Source: Notolepis coatsorum (taxonomy: Eukaryota; Chordata; Actinopteri; Aulopiformes; Paralepididae). Taken from it: 64,000 nt of DNA. Position numbers and translations under genes: made by a program. Below are positions 12,739 to 22,101 of the stretch, piece after piece. The notes beneath the pieces are model-generated. The model had not been told where the DNA came from. It saw only the letters and a program-made list of their open reading frames with translations, and did not search any database. The first letter of the stretch is position 1. Each line of letters starts with the position of its first letter. Where the stretch lies: positions 158,039,849 to 158,103,848 of the forward strand of contig OZ020585.1 of NCBI GenBank assembly GCA_963971535.1, in the 5' to 3' direction.

Positions 12739-13690
12739 AGTCAAGTCAAGTAATTTATTTATAGAGCACATTTAAAAGCTCGAGAGCCAACCAAAGTGCT
12801 GTACAGTACAGTCAAAGCATAAAATCAATGTCCTATAAAATACACAAATATAAAAAGGCACAACAGGACAGGACAGTACAAAAGGACAAGCGGATAGGGG
12901 AGCACAAAGTACAGTATAGCACACCGGGGACAGAGGAGCACAAGAAGAGATACAAGAGGGAGGGGGCAGGATAAAATTGCATGGGACTGTGTGGGTTAGG
13001 GTGTCCGAGAATCAGGATTAATCGAAGGCTAGGGAATAAAAGTGGGTTTTTAAACGGGCCATAATGTCTCCAGCGTAGGGGCAGATCGAATCTCCAGGGG
13101 AAGCTGGTTCCATAATTTGGGGGCTACGGCTTTGAAGGAGCGATCGCCTCTCTTTTTTAGTCTGGTGCGGGGGGGGGGGGGTAGCCGAGCCTGGTTGGAG
13201 GATCTTAGTGACCTGGGTGCTACGTAGGGGGTGATGAGCTCGGTGATGTATAGGGGTGCTGCACCCGATAGTGCCTTGAAGGTGAGGAGGAGGATTTTGA
13301 AATCTATTCTAAGTGTAGGGAGGCTAGGAGTGGCGTGATGTGCTCTCTCTTTCTGGTGCCGGTAAGGAACCTAGCTGCAGAGTGCTGGACCATTTTGAGG
13401 CGGGACATGGCTGCCTGACTGATGCCGGTGTAGAGGGCATTGCAGTAGTCAAGGCGTGATGTGATGAATGCATTGACTACTGTTTCCAGGTCGACGGGTG
13501 AAAGGATTGTTTTTATTTTACTGATGTTGCGGAGTTGGAAGAAGCATGACTTGACTACGGCATTTACCTGCCGGTCGAATTTGAGCTCTGGGTCAAAGAT
13601 TACACCCAGGCTCTTGACGTGGGGTTTGCGGTGGGTGGAGAGTTGTCCTAGGCTGTTGGAGAGTGTTTGGGTGGAAGAGGGGGGGGCCAA
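12739..13690 (-). pseudogene. LINE reverse-transcriptase C-terminal remnant and 3' UTR
   Basis: On the minus strand, 13690 to 13304 reads 128 codons with LINE C-terminal hallmarks (SLGVIFDPELKFDRQV, ITSRLDYCNALYTGI, LKMVQHSAARFLTGT). The homologous reading continues through frame changes to about 13030 (FKILLLTFKALSG; FKAVAPKLWNQLPLEIRSA), followed by a 3' UTR that ends near GTCAAGTCAAGTAATTTATT at 12739. The RT catalytic part is missing (5' truncated). It belongs to the CR1/L2/Rex-like broad group; I cannot fix the family. Confidence 0.85.
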
Positions 13691-13925
13691 ACAAAATTAT
13701 CTCTGTTATGTTCATTGGCATACTATCAACACCACTGTTAGGCACTGCACATAACATACAATCAATTAAAAACAATACACTACCTTCCATTGTTTGGGGC
13801 TCTTGTTACAGTTTTTTACGACTGCTTTGACGCATTTTGCACATCAGAGTTTCAATGTGCAAAACTCAAAATGCTAATTGCTAAACTGACTTTAAAAATG
13901 CATACTCTAAGATACTAAATGCTAT

Positions 13926-14376
13926 TGTTGTGGCTGATGGTTGTTTAACACAGCAGGAGACGATATTTCCAATTTTAACAAGTAGGTAATTTATTTAGGA
14001 GAAGAAGTTTTAACAGCAAAAGCTATGGCTCAGTAGACGGTCACCACAGTTGAAGGAAAACACTCTAACTCTCAATCCCCCTGCTTGTCCCCTAAATCCC
14101 CTCTCAGTCCTGCCCCCACATGACAGATATGATGACGTGTCATATCATGTCAGATATGACATGACGTACATTAAGATGACACGTAGATTTAACATCGGAG
14201 AGAGATAAAAACATTAAGAACATCGAAGAGAGATAAAGACATTAAGAAGAACATAGATTTAGATAAAAACATTAAGAACATCGAAGAGAGATAAACAAGA
14301 TATGATGTACACACACGATATGATGTAAAACATTAAGAACATCGAAGAGAGATAAAGATTTAGTGAGATGTGTGTG

Positions 14377-14411
<35 letters not shown>

Positions 14412-14985
14412 ATGTGTGTGTGTGTCTGTGTGTGTGTGCGTCTGTGTACAGACGTGTGTGTATTGTATGTGTGTATTGTGTGTGTGTGTCTGTGTGTGTG
14501 TGCGTCTGTGTACAGACGTGTGTGTATTGTATGTGTGTATTGTGACACAGGGAATGTGTGTGTGTGTGTGTGTGTGTCGGTGTGTATGTCGACTGTGTGT
14601 GTCTGTGTGTGTGTGTGTGTGTGTCTGTGTGACTGTGTGTGTCTGTGTGTCTGTGTGTGTGTGCTGTGTCTGTGTGTGTGTGCTGTGTATGTGTGTGTCT
14701 GTGTGTCTGTGTGTGTGTGCTGTGTCTGTGTGTGTGTGCTGTGTATGTGTGTGTCTGTGTGTCTGTGTGTGTGTGCTGTGTATGTATGAAAGAGAGAAAA
14801 GACACAAGATTAGAGCACACGATATGATGTACTGAAATGTCCATCTGCCTATCTTGAGGTTGTTTTAAGAACATCAGCCAGACTGTCGCCCTAGTGTCTT
14901 TGAGCCCTGCTAGTTGACCTATATTAAACTAGTCAAGACTAACCCCTTTCCTACCTCCACCCCCGTATACACATTTTCCACAACA
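13926..14985 (-). repeat. ERV 3' LTR
   Basis: 1060 bp, TGTTGTGG...CCACAACA on either strand (a perfect 8-bp terminal inverted repeat). An unusual feature is a GT/CA microsatellite-like block of about 420 bp (14369-14788), with repeats of TGTGTACAGACGTGTGTGTA and of GTGTGTGCTGTGTCTG. It also carries tandem variants of ACATTAAGAACATCGAAGAG at 14210-14355. An AATAAA on the minus strand lies 65 bases from the LTR 3' end. Confidence 0.96.
13990..13995 (-). terminator. ERV LTR polyadenylation signal
   Basis: AATAAA on the minus strand (TTTATT on plus) inside CTCCTAAATAAATTACC. Its position near the downstream end of the LTR is where R-region poly(A) signals lie. The same signal is in the 5' LTR at about 25751-25756. 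Confidence 0.7.
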
Positions 14986-15000
14986 TTCCCCCATTTGGGG
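14986..15000 (-). promoter_or_regulatory. ERV polypurine tract
   Basis: Minus strand reads CCCCAAATGGGGGAA immediately before the 3' LTR TGTTGTGG. The GGGGGAA directly at the LTR boundary is the expected plus-strand primer site. Confidence 0.85.
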
Positions 15001-15949
15001 CTATCCCTAGTCCCACCCAAATCATATAACCAAGAAAATGTGAACGTCTAACTAAACGAGAAACCACAATTATATAATAAAAGTTTAAATGCCTAATCTA
15101 AACCAGAAACCTTACTTCATTCACTGGACCCCTAACGGACCAACAAAGGCTGACTACCGTTCTTACCAAAACACAAAACCGTTCCAAACAAGAGTAATAA
15201 TAAAACATCAACAAAATACCCCAATTTATAATCCTAACCTGACAGACAAATCCCCCCAACCTCCACCGCTTACCAAATGAGCCACAGTTCCGGCCGGAAA
15301 CCGCGACTCTCATCAGGGAAAGGAGAAGTTGACCGTCAGAACTAAACATAGAACATCCCTCCCAAAAAAAAAATGACATTGTCTCTTCCATAACATTGAG
15401 TCCTAGTGTCCATCGCTCAGCCCCCCTTCCATGCCCACGCCATAGTCTCCTCACCGTATTGCCAAAAAGTCACATTTTGCCAATACCGCAACCACCACGC
15501 CACACCTCCAGTCCCCGTAGAAGCATGTCCCCATGCCTGGACGGGAGGCGCTGGTCCCGACCTCACCACGTGTCCCCCCATCTTCGACGGGAGGTGCCCA
15601 TCTTGCCCACTGCGTTAGCCCCCCCCCTTTGTCCCTCCAGTCCCCAGAACCGATCCCCAGACCACTTCTTCTCAATGCTTCCTCAGGCTCAGAACCGACA
15701 CTCTGCCGATGCCCCTTCCCATTCCGGTTTGACCAGGACCACGAGTAAAATAAACAAAAAATAATAAAAAAATAAAAAATAATGCAATGATTTTCAATGG
15801 TTGCAATCTCTATGCCGAAGGATCATTAGAAAATCAGACTAAAATTCCTAGTTAAAGGAATAAACCAACAAAACTGCACTCAGACCATCCCCCGTCACTC
15901 TTAAAGGAAAGAACCAACAAAAAGAAAATGTCCCTACCTCACCATACCC
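15001..15949 (-). other. ERV region between env and PPT, no assigned gene
   Basis: About 950 bp separates the env stop from the polypurine tract, much more than in simple gammaretroviruses. The longest minus-strand open frame (15098-15454) is 118 codons if opened from a GTG, with the first ATG at codon 22. It has no motif I recognise. The stretch could be an untranslated 3' region, an acquired sequence, or a small accessory gene. I cannot choose from the sequence. Confidence 0.5.
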
Positions 15950-17935
15950 CTAATCCTCTATCCCCTCGTCTCCCTCTAAGGCAGCATAAAGCTGAGGACA
16001 TGGCCCGATTTGTGGCTCAATCTCTTTCTGTCCCACCATCAGCATTTGGCTCGTTACGTGTGAAGTTACCAGCCTACCCAAGAGAGGCATACCACAACAG
16101 AAAAGGAGAACCAATATCAACCCTGCCACCCCAATGGATATCCCCGTCTGCATCACTATGCTTCCCCACTGTCCCAATCTTTCCAACACCCCACTCCCCC
16201 ACCATTCTTCATTCCGGCCAGAATTCCCCCTCAACTCCTCCCTCAAATCCTTCAGCTTAGCCATGGCCTCGGAGAACTTTCCCCCTGGCCCCACATTCGT
16301 CGGAATGAATGTGCAGCAGTACTGTCCAAACATGGAACAGACTCCACCCTTCTCCGCCATTAACCAGTTCAGAGCCTGTCTATTCTGCCACGCCACCGTA
16401 CTGGTCGCGTGCATCTGGTCCCCCATTGCATCCAACGCCTCCTCGGTGTAGTTGAGATACCGCTGCTGATTGTAAAACAAATAGTTGATCCACCCGGTGT
16501 TCTTATTGACCGATATCCATGGCAGAATAGACTCAAACCCTGCCGCAATCTCATTCTTAGCCATGAACTCGGCTGGAATGCCCCTTGGCTGTCCTATGCT
16601 GTCCAGATACACCCTTGGGTCTGCCTTGTAGCTACGCTTCGTTCGAGAGATAGGAGACTCAGAAGGTCCTTCCGTCACTGATAATGGTAGGACCACCATT
16701 GGCATGATCGCCTGAACCCGGGCACATCTACCTGACCAATCTAAAGGAAGTGTATTCCTCAACCTCCTACCGCCGCAGAGCCAGTATTGGTCCGCCAGTG
16801 CCATATCCTGGACATGAAAAGGGCAAGCTACAGGCCGTGGGTTGGTATCCACTCCCTTTAACACGACCCCGTGTCCACACTTTCCTTCTTTCGTGCAGTT
16901 AGTCGTGATGCTCCAAATAGTAGTGCACCGCCCCTCTGCCACCTCCCCTACGTCCCGGGTCCCCTCCTTTTGCAAGCACTCGAAATCCTTGGTCAGCCAT
17001 AGTTTGACACCTCTGGGTATTGGCAACCCCGTCGCTACCCCCTGCACACGTACATCCAATTTCCTACAACGTTCCCGCATAGTGACATCCTTGAAATCCG
17101 TGACGTTTCCTGCCGCCTTAAAACGACTAGAGCCGAGAAACCCCAAACACTCTGCCTCGCACCAAGAGCGACTATTATGGGGCCCCTCCCATGCCTCTGC
17201 GTCCCTGTCACACTGAGCCCAACTGAACTTCGTGCCCTTCACCAGCAGCCTATCCGGACGTGCCTTGGAGCAGACATAACAATCCTCTATTTGATTCTGC
17301 GCGCTCGTGTACTGGACCCACTTAAACCACTCATTCCCTAAAGCCGCCCTATACATCGGGTCAGCCTCCGGGTCTTCCTCGTCATAGTCATAGTCGCCCC
17401 CATCTTGTTCCCCGGAAGGAAGCAAACCCCTCAACCTGGCCCAGAGTGAGCCCACTGAGTCCCTCAACGTTCCGGCTGTCCTCTGGAACATATCCTGTCC
17501 CCCCACCTCTTCCGACTCAGCGTCCTTGACCTCCCTTTTTCCCCTCACCCCTGTCCCCTGTGCCTGGTTCGGGACAGGCTCAACCCTCCTATCTACCCCC
17601 ACAACCCGATCCTCGTTAGTATAATGGTAAGTATCCCCGCCTGTAACGGGGGAATGGTCAAAATCAAAAACATGCCCTTGCGGTCCTACGGGAAACACCC
17701 CTTTTGGTTGTAGTCTTATCTTCTCCCCCCCTTCCTCGATGGAGGGCAGAGGGGGCGCCTGATTCTGAGCCTGGTCATGAAAGCCTGCCGGTACTTGAGC
17801 CTGAGCGGGACCCCGTGGGACTCCTACCCACTCAAACCCGTCATCCTCAAGGACGGGTCGACCGTGACGGTTCTCAATGACGTCGTTGTGCCCGGCCGAC
17901 CGTCCGCACACTGCTGCCAACATCTGCGGGAGCAT
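15950..17935 (-). CDS. env: ERV envelope glycoprotein (Env)
   Basis: 661 codons from the first ATG, no internal stop. SU carries a CYVC motif at residues 219-222. RTKR at 431-434 fits a furin site separating SU from a TM subunit of about 227 residues. In TM a CX6CC motif spans 533-541, preceded by the heptad region after the putative fusion segment. One membrane span lies near 594-617, with a cytoplasmic tail of about 40 residues. CXXC with CX6CC is the gamma-type covalent Env arrangement. N-linked sites include NVT, NCT and NYT. The ATG overlaps the pol TGA by one base. A hydrophobic run begins about three codons upstream of this ATG, so the signal peptide and true start probably come from a spliced upstream exon. 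Residues about 97-111 are encoded by DNA antisense to a tRNA-Asp-like sequence. Residues 40-190 are Gly/Asp/Glu/Pro-rich and unlike a folded receptor-binding domain. The protein acts in membrane fusion and entry; whether it is expressed is unknown. Confidence 0.93.
   Translation of the reverse strand: MLPQMLAAVCGRSAGHNDVIENRHGRPVLEDDGFEWVGVPRGPAQAQVPAGFHDQAQNQAPPLPSIEEGGEKIRLQPKGVFPVGPQGHVFDFDHSPVTGGDTYHYTNEDRVVGVDRRVEPVPNQAQGTGVRGKREVKDAESEEVGGQDMFQRTAGTLRDSVGSLWARLRGLLPSGEQDGGDYDYDEEDPEADPMYRAALGNEWFKWVQYTSAQNQIEDCYVCSKARPDRLLVKGTKFSWAQCDRDAEAWEGPHNSRSWCEAECLGFLGSSRFKAAGNVTDFKDVTMRERCRKLDVRVQGVATGLPIPRGVKLWLTKDFECLQKEGTRDVGEVAEGRCTTIWSITTNCTKEGKCGHGVVLKGVDTNPRPVACPFHVQDMALADQYWLCGGRRLRNTLPLDWSGRCARVQAIMPMVVLPLSVTEGPSESPISRTKRSYKADPRVYLDSIGQPRGIPAEFMAKNEIAAGFESILPWISVNKNTGWINYLFYNQQRYLNYTEEALDAMGDQMHATSTVAWQNRQALNWLMAEKGGVCSMFGQYCCTFIPTNVGPGGKFSEAMAKLKDLREELRGNSGRNEEWWGSGVLERLGQWGSIVMQTGISIGVAGLILVLLFCCGMPLLGRLVTSHVTSQMLMVGQKEIEPQIGPCPQLYAALEGDEGIED
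17610..17653 (+). pseudogene. tRNA-Asp 5'-half-like sequence, antisense inside env
   Basis: The plus strand reads TCCTCGTTAGTATAATGGTA then AGTATCCCCGCCTGTAACGG and GGGA. This matches the 5' half of vertebrate tRNA-Asp(GTC), recalled from general knowledge, at 40 of 44 positions. Differences are at tRNA positions 15, 20, 36 and 40. The D arm, the A box (TTAGTATAATGG) and the anticodon arm are present. The anticodon position reads GTA instead of GTC. The homology stops just after the anticodon stem: no variable loop, T arm, B box or 3' acceptor follows. It is therefore a tRNA fragment, not a tRNA gene. Env translation runs through it in frame on the other strand. Confidence 0.85.
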
Positions 17936-18300
17936 CAGCAGGCACCTTCCAGTTGCCGTCTCGGACCCTCCATGTCGGGTTCTGCATAACTGCGATCGAT
18001 TGTATCCCCCAAGAGATCGCCGCTGGCCTTTATGCAGTGATTGAAGTGGAACCAGGTCGCTGATCCTTTGACTTGGACTGCCGTTCCAGTCGATCGGATC
18101 ACCTCATACGGGCCCTCTCTCCGGGGTGATGACCACTTTCTCTTGTGGACCTTTACGAAGACCAGGTCCCCAGGGATCAGTCTCGGTTTGGTGGCTTCCT
18201 TCTCCGCCTCCTTCACCCCCTTTTTCTCCTTTCTCTGCTCCTGTCGAAACACAGCTTCATGTATTTTAGTCACTTGCTGAAGATATTTTTTCAGATCTTG
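17935..18300 (-). pseudogene. pol: ERV integrase C-terminal domain, cut off by an in-frame TAG
   Basis: The pol frame resumes directly after the TAG at 18301-18303 and stays open for 121 codons to a TGA at 17935-17937. It contains the SH3-like integrase C-terminal domain pattern (PGDLVFVKV, WSSPRREGPYEV, FHFNHC) after a Lys/Glu-rich linker. It is in the same frame as the rest of pol, so the break is a single stop codon, not a frameshift. Without this domain an integrase would be expected to be defective, unless the TAG is read through at some level. Confidence 0.88.
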
Positions 18301-21300
18301 CTAAAAAATATCTAATGCCGGGCCCCTAGCCAGGTGTCTAAATGGCGGTGCTGGCATGCTGCGGCCTGTAAGCATTTCATGCGGTGTTAGCTGTGTTTGG
18401 CGGTTTACGCTGCTTCTAATAGCCATCAGAGCAAGTGGCAAAGCATCAATCCAGTTAAGCTTAGTTTGCATACAGATTTTCAACAGTTTGTTTTTAATGA
18501 CCAGATTGGCCCTTTCCACCTTCCCCTGCGACCCGGGACTATAGACACAGGAAAGGCGCTGTCTTATACCTAATTTCTGCATCAGCCCTTTAACCACCTT
18601 GTCGATGAACTCGCGGCCATTATCGCTTTGTAATATCGTGGGAATTCCAAATCTCGGAATGACCTCGCGACACAGGAACTTGATCACTGTGTCCGCGTTC
18701 TTGTGTTTAGATGGAATGGCCTCAATCCAGCGACTAAAGCAGTCCTCTACTACCAGGAGGTATCGTTTGCCCTGCACTGGCGTTATCATATCTGTATAGT
18801 CCATAATCAGATGTCTGAATGGTCCCTCAGGGAGGGGTGTGTAAGCCGCCACTGTCGGTACTCCTTTGCGCACATTGCCCTGTAAGCATGTTAAACACCT
18901 GGCTAGTGTAACGTCAATTTGTGCCTGAAGCTTTGGGGACCAAAATCCCATTTTCGTGATTCGTTTCAGGGTCTCTGCTCTTCCACAGTGATCAACACCA
19001 TGAGCCTCAGGTATCACCAAGGACAGAAGATCGATGGAGGCGACTATCAAACCGTTATGACTCCTCCACAGACCATCTGCCCCCCTTACAGCCCCCCTCT
19101 CCGTCCACGACTGTTTCTCGGCCTGCGTGGCTGAGTCCTGAAGATCACTCAAATTATCCTCAGTTACCTCAGTCGTCAGTTCGGCCGCAAACATCAGAAC
19201 AGCCGTGGACGGCACCGCAGCCGCCGCCTTCGCGGCCTCGTCCGCCGCGTTGTTTCCCGTCGTCACAAAGGACAGGTCTTTTCTGTGTGCCTGGCACTTT
19301 ACGATAGCAATGCTTTTGGGCAACTTTACAGCCTGAATAAGCGCCACAACCTGCTTGTGGTGAAGGATCGGTGAGCCGTCCGATTTCTTAAAGCCTCTTG
19401 CCTTCCAAATGGCCGCGAATAGGTGGCATACGCCATGCGCATACGCAGAGTCTGTAAAGATGTTAACCGTGCGATCTTTAGCTATTATGCATGCTTCTGT
19501 TAGTGCTATTAGTTCTGCAAGCTGGGCCGAACATGGTTGCATGCATTTTCCGGCCTTTCTTGTTAGTGTTTCTCCGTTAGGTTTGCACTGTACGACGGCG
19601 TATCCTGACCTTAAATTTTCCCCCTCCCGATAGCAGGACCCATCCACAAAAAGTGAGAGTTCTGCTATCGCAAGCGGGTCGACTCCCAAATCAGGACGGA
19701 GTTTCACGAAAGCCTGTACCTCCACCTCGCACTCATGCGGTTGACCCTCGCTCGGGAGTGGTACCAGATCCGCCGGGTTACTGCCGTGGCATGTTTTTAT
19801 CGTAACGTCCGAGTACTGCAGGAGCCTCATGTAAGCCTGTTGCCGTTGGCTGGTCAGAACAAATTTGCCTCTTTCAATCAAGTTTGCCAATTTGTGATGT
19901 GTCCAAATGCAAATGTCATATCCCATTGTCACGGCCGTTGCCTTCTCATACATCAAATGTGCTGCGGCCAGGGCCTGATAACAAGGTGGCAGACCCTGCT
20001 CTACCGGCGAAAGAGCTCTAGAGTAATATGCTATCGGTTGTTTTTTCCCACTCACCCCCTGTGTTTGAGTCAGGACAGCTGTCGCATGCTGCGCTCTATG
20101 TGAGACGAATAGGTGGAAACACTTCTCATAATCCGGCAGCGCCAGGGCAGGGGCCTGTAACAACAGACGCTTAATGTTTATGAACGCGTCCTCCCCCTCC
20201 TCGGTCCATGTCAAGGGAGCGCGAAGCTTGTCTGTACCCGCCTCTTTTATCATCATCCTCAACGGCGCTGTCGCTATCGTATAGTCCTCCACCCACTCAG
20301 AGCTGTACCCAGTCATCCCTAAAAACGTCATCATCTGTCGGACCGTCAATGGCCTAGGTGCCTTGGATACAGCTTCGAGTTGCGTGGGTGAGATGTTTTT
20401 TATGCCCTTTTGAATGACGCGAGACAAGTACTCAACTTTTGGCTGGCAGTACTGCAGTTTTGAACGGGATGCCTTGTGGCCTCCCACGGCAAATCCACTC
20501 AAAACTTTGATGGAGTCCTCATGGCACTGCTGACGTGTATCCGAGCAGATTAGAATGTCATCTGCATACAGTAAAACCGTGCTGAGTAGTGTGTCGCACA
20601 CTCCTTGCAAGTCTTCCTTGAGCGCCTTCGAGAAGTAATGCGGCGAGTGCGCGAACCCTTGTGGCAACCGGGTGTAAGAGTATTGTTTCCCCCTGTGGGT
20701 AAAAGCAAACAGATACTGAGACTCTTTTTCCAATGGAACACTGAAGAATGCCTGCGTGAGATCAATGACCGTATAGTACTGCGAGCTACTCGGGATGTTT
20801 GTCAGGAGGGTGTGTGGATTAGCGACTTCCGCCTCTGGTCCAGACACCACGTCGTTCACCGCCCTCAAATCGTGTACCAGTCTGTACCTAGCCCTGTCCG
20901 CCTTTAGCACTGGGTGGATAGGTGTATTACATCTGGATTTGAAAGGGACGAGCACTCCCCCCTTTAACAGTCCCTCAATCTGATGTGATATAGCTTCCTC
21001 CGACTCTGGCTTCATTGTATACTGTCTGATAAAGGGTGGTCTACAACCCTTCTTTAACCTGACCTTCACTGGCTGTGCCGACAATATTAGACCCACATCT
21101 GTGTCGTGTTTTGACCACAACCGTTCCGGGGTGCGCGCCAACATGTCCTGTTCCAGCAAAGCATCCGCCTCTGGAATAACACAAGGGTCTCCTGGTAATC
21201 TGATTACTTGCGGTTTTGCCAAAACTGAAAAGGAAATCATTATTTTTATGAAACTCCCATCTGCGCTGTTCCAAATTAGCGGAGATTCCGTGGAGACCCA

Positions 21301-22098
21301 CCTTTGAGTCTCGGATTCCTGTATCATTGAACCTAGATGTTCGGATTCGTAACCAGGATTTATTCTCAGAGTGATGTGTGGGGCGGCGTCTCTTAGTCTA
21401 TGTTGTTCCCGTAGATACTTACCCGTGTTAACCCTCAACGCCGCGCCCTGTCTCCCTACAATTATCGTAGATGAGTTAATCTGCACCTGCTCGGGCTGTC
21501 CCTGCAACCATGCCTTGTTCCTAACTAGGTCACTATTCGTCAAATATTGTAGTGTGCAATGTGCCTCCATGTTTGTTTGTCTAGACTGAGGCAGTTGGGT
21601 TTTCAGAAATGGCTCCCAGGGGTCACAGACCCTTTGCAGCTCTGCATCTATGTTGCCCAGCCAGAACACAGTGGCCTCTTTCTCCCCCGTCTTTTGTAGC
21701 ATCATTTGGTACACGTCTTGTTCAATTTGAATCCCCTCAGGCGTACATAGGATTTTACAGCCTAGTTTACACATTGCATCTCGTCCCAAGAGATTGCGCG
21801 GGGTGCTGTCCGAAATTAATACAGGTATTGTTATGGTCTTGTTGTTATACGTCATAGAGATTGGATCTGATGTGGGTATTAATTGTGTTTTTCCCGAGAA
21901 TCCGACCGTCCGAACATACTGTCCAGACTGGGGTAAGTGAGCGGCGTATTTTTGCTTTATGCAGGAAAAACCTGCTCCAGTGTCTGCCATCATCTCTGTT
22001 AATTTGCCCTCCACTAGGACCTGCAGAATAGGTTCTTGCTCAGCTCCCTTGGAAACCACAATCATTTGATTTCCCCCCGTCGCATTCTCTGGGCACCC
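18301..22098 (-). CDS. pol: ERV Pol: protease, reverse transcriptase, RNase H, integrase
   Basis: Same frame as gag, entered through the gag UAG; the first ATG is at 22065. Numbering from that ATG: protease with ADTGAG (Asp28-Thr-Gly) and the LLGRD segment near 93; reverse transcriptase with LPQGF at 467-471 and catalytic YADD at 500-503; RNase H with Asp808 (FVDGS), Glu857, Asp872 (TDSAY) and Asp942; integrase zinc-binding His1022, His1026, Cys1057, Cys1060; and the catalytic triad Asp1089, Asp1148, Glu1184, with 35 residues between the last two. All key catalytic residues are present. The ORF ends at TAG 18301-18303 in the linker before the integrase C-terminal domain, making this Pol truncated. 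Length and order match gamma-like retroviruses. Confidence 0.95.
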   Translation of the reverse strand, partial: GCPENATGGNQMIVVSKGAEQEPILQVLVEGKLTEMMADTGAGFSCIKQKYAAHLPQSGQYVRTVGFSGKTQLIPTSDPISMTYNNKTITIPVLISDSTPRNLLGRDAMCKLGCKILCTPEGIQIEQDVYQMMLQKTGEKEATVFWLGNIDAELQRVCDPWEPFLKTQLPQSRQTNMEAHCTLQYLTNSDLVRNKAWLQGQPEQVQINSSTIIVGRQGAALRVNTGKYLREQHRLRDAAPHITLRINPGYESEHLGSMIQESETQRWVSTESPLIWNSADGSFIKIMISFSVLAKPQVIRLPGDPCVIPEADALLEQDMLARTPERLWSKHDTDVGLILSAQPVKVRLKKGCRPPFIRQYTMKPESEEAISHQIEGLLKGGVLVPFKSRCNTPIHPVLKADRARYRLVHDLRAVNDVVSGPEAEVANPHTLLTNIPSSSQYYTVIDLTQAFFSVPLEKESQYLFAFTHRGKQYSYTRLPQGFAHSPHYFSKALKEDLQGVCDTLLSTVLLYADDILICSDTRQQCHEDSIKVLSGFAVGGHKASRSKLQYCQPKVEYLSRVIQKGIKNISPTQLEAVSKAPRPLTVRQMMTFLGMTGYSSEWVEDYTIATAPLRMMIKEAGTDKLRAPLTWTEEGEDAFINIKRLLLQAPALALPDYEKCFHLFVSHRAQHATAVLTQTQGVSGKKQPIAYYSRALSPVEQGLPPCYQALAAAHLMYEKATAVTMGYDICIWTHHKLANLIERGKFVLTSQRQQAYMRLLQYSDVTIKTCHGSNPADLVPLPSEGQPHECEVEVQAFVKLRPDLGVDPLAIAELSLFVDGSCYREGENLRSGYAVVQCKPNGETLTRKAGKCMQPCSAQLAELIALTEACIIAKDRTVNIFTDSAYAHGVCHLFAAIWKARGFKKSDGSPILHHKQVVALIQAVKLPKSIAIVKCQAHRKDLSFVTTGNNAADEAAKAAAAVPSTAVLMFAAELTTEVTEDNLSDLQDSATQAEKQSWTERGAVRGADGLWRSHNGLIVASIDLLSLVIPEAHGVDHCGRAETLKRITKMGFWSPKLQAQIDVTLARCLTCLQGNVRKGVPTVAAYTPLPEGPFRHLIMDYTDMITPVQGKRYLLVVEDCFSRWIEAIPSKHKNADTVIKFLCREVIPRFGIPTILQSDNGREFIDKVVKGLMQKLGIRQRLSCVYSPGSQGKVERANLVIKNKLLKICMQTKLNWIDALPLALMAIRSSVNRQTQLTPHEMLTGRSMPAPPFRHLARGPALDIF

Positions 22099-22101
22099 CT
22101 A
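22099..22101 (-). promoter_or_regulatory. Gag-Pol UAG readthrough stop
   Basis: gag ends in TAG followed by GGG on the minus strand, and the downstream frame is identical to the pol frame without any shift. A UAG followed by a purine between in-frame gag and pol is the classic suppression arrangement of gammaretroviruses. I therefore read this stop as regulatory rather than as a lesion. A pseudoknot 3' of it was not modelled. Confidence 0.82.

Noticed and set aside
14259..14874. His/Thr- and Cys/Val-rich ORFs in GT arrays (also at 3569, 4705, 11972, 24242-25114 and 26020-26631)
   Set aside because: Translations of CA/GT microsatellites; no coding evidence.
17610..17660. A functional tRNA-Asp gene
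   Set aside because: Homology ends after the anticodon arm; no T arm, B box or 3' acceptor, and it lies within the env frame.
22099..22101. gag terminal TAG as an inactivating mutation
   Set aside because: In-frame gag-UAG-pol is the normal readthrough layout of gamma-like retroviruses.
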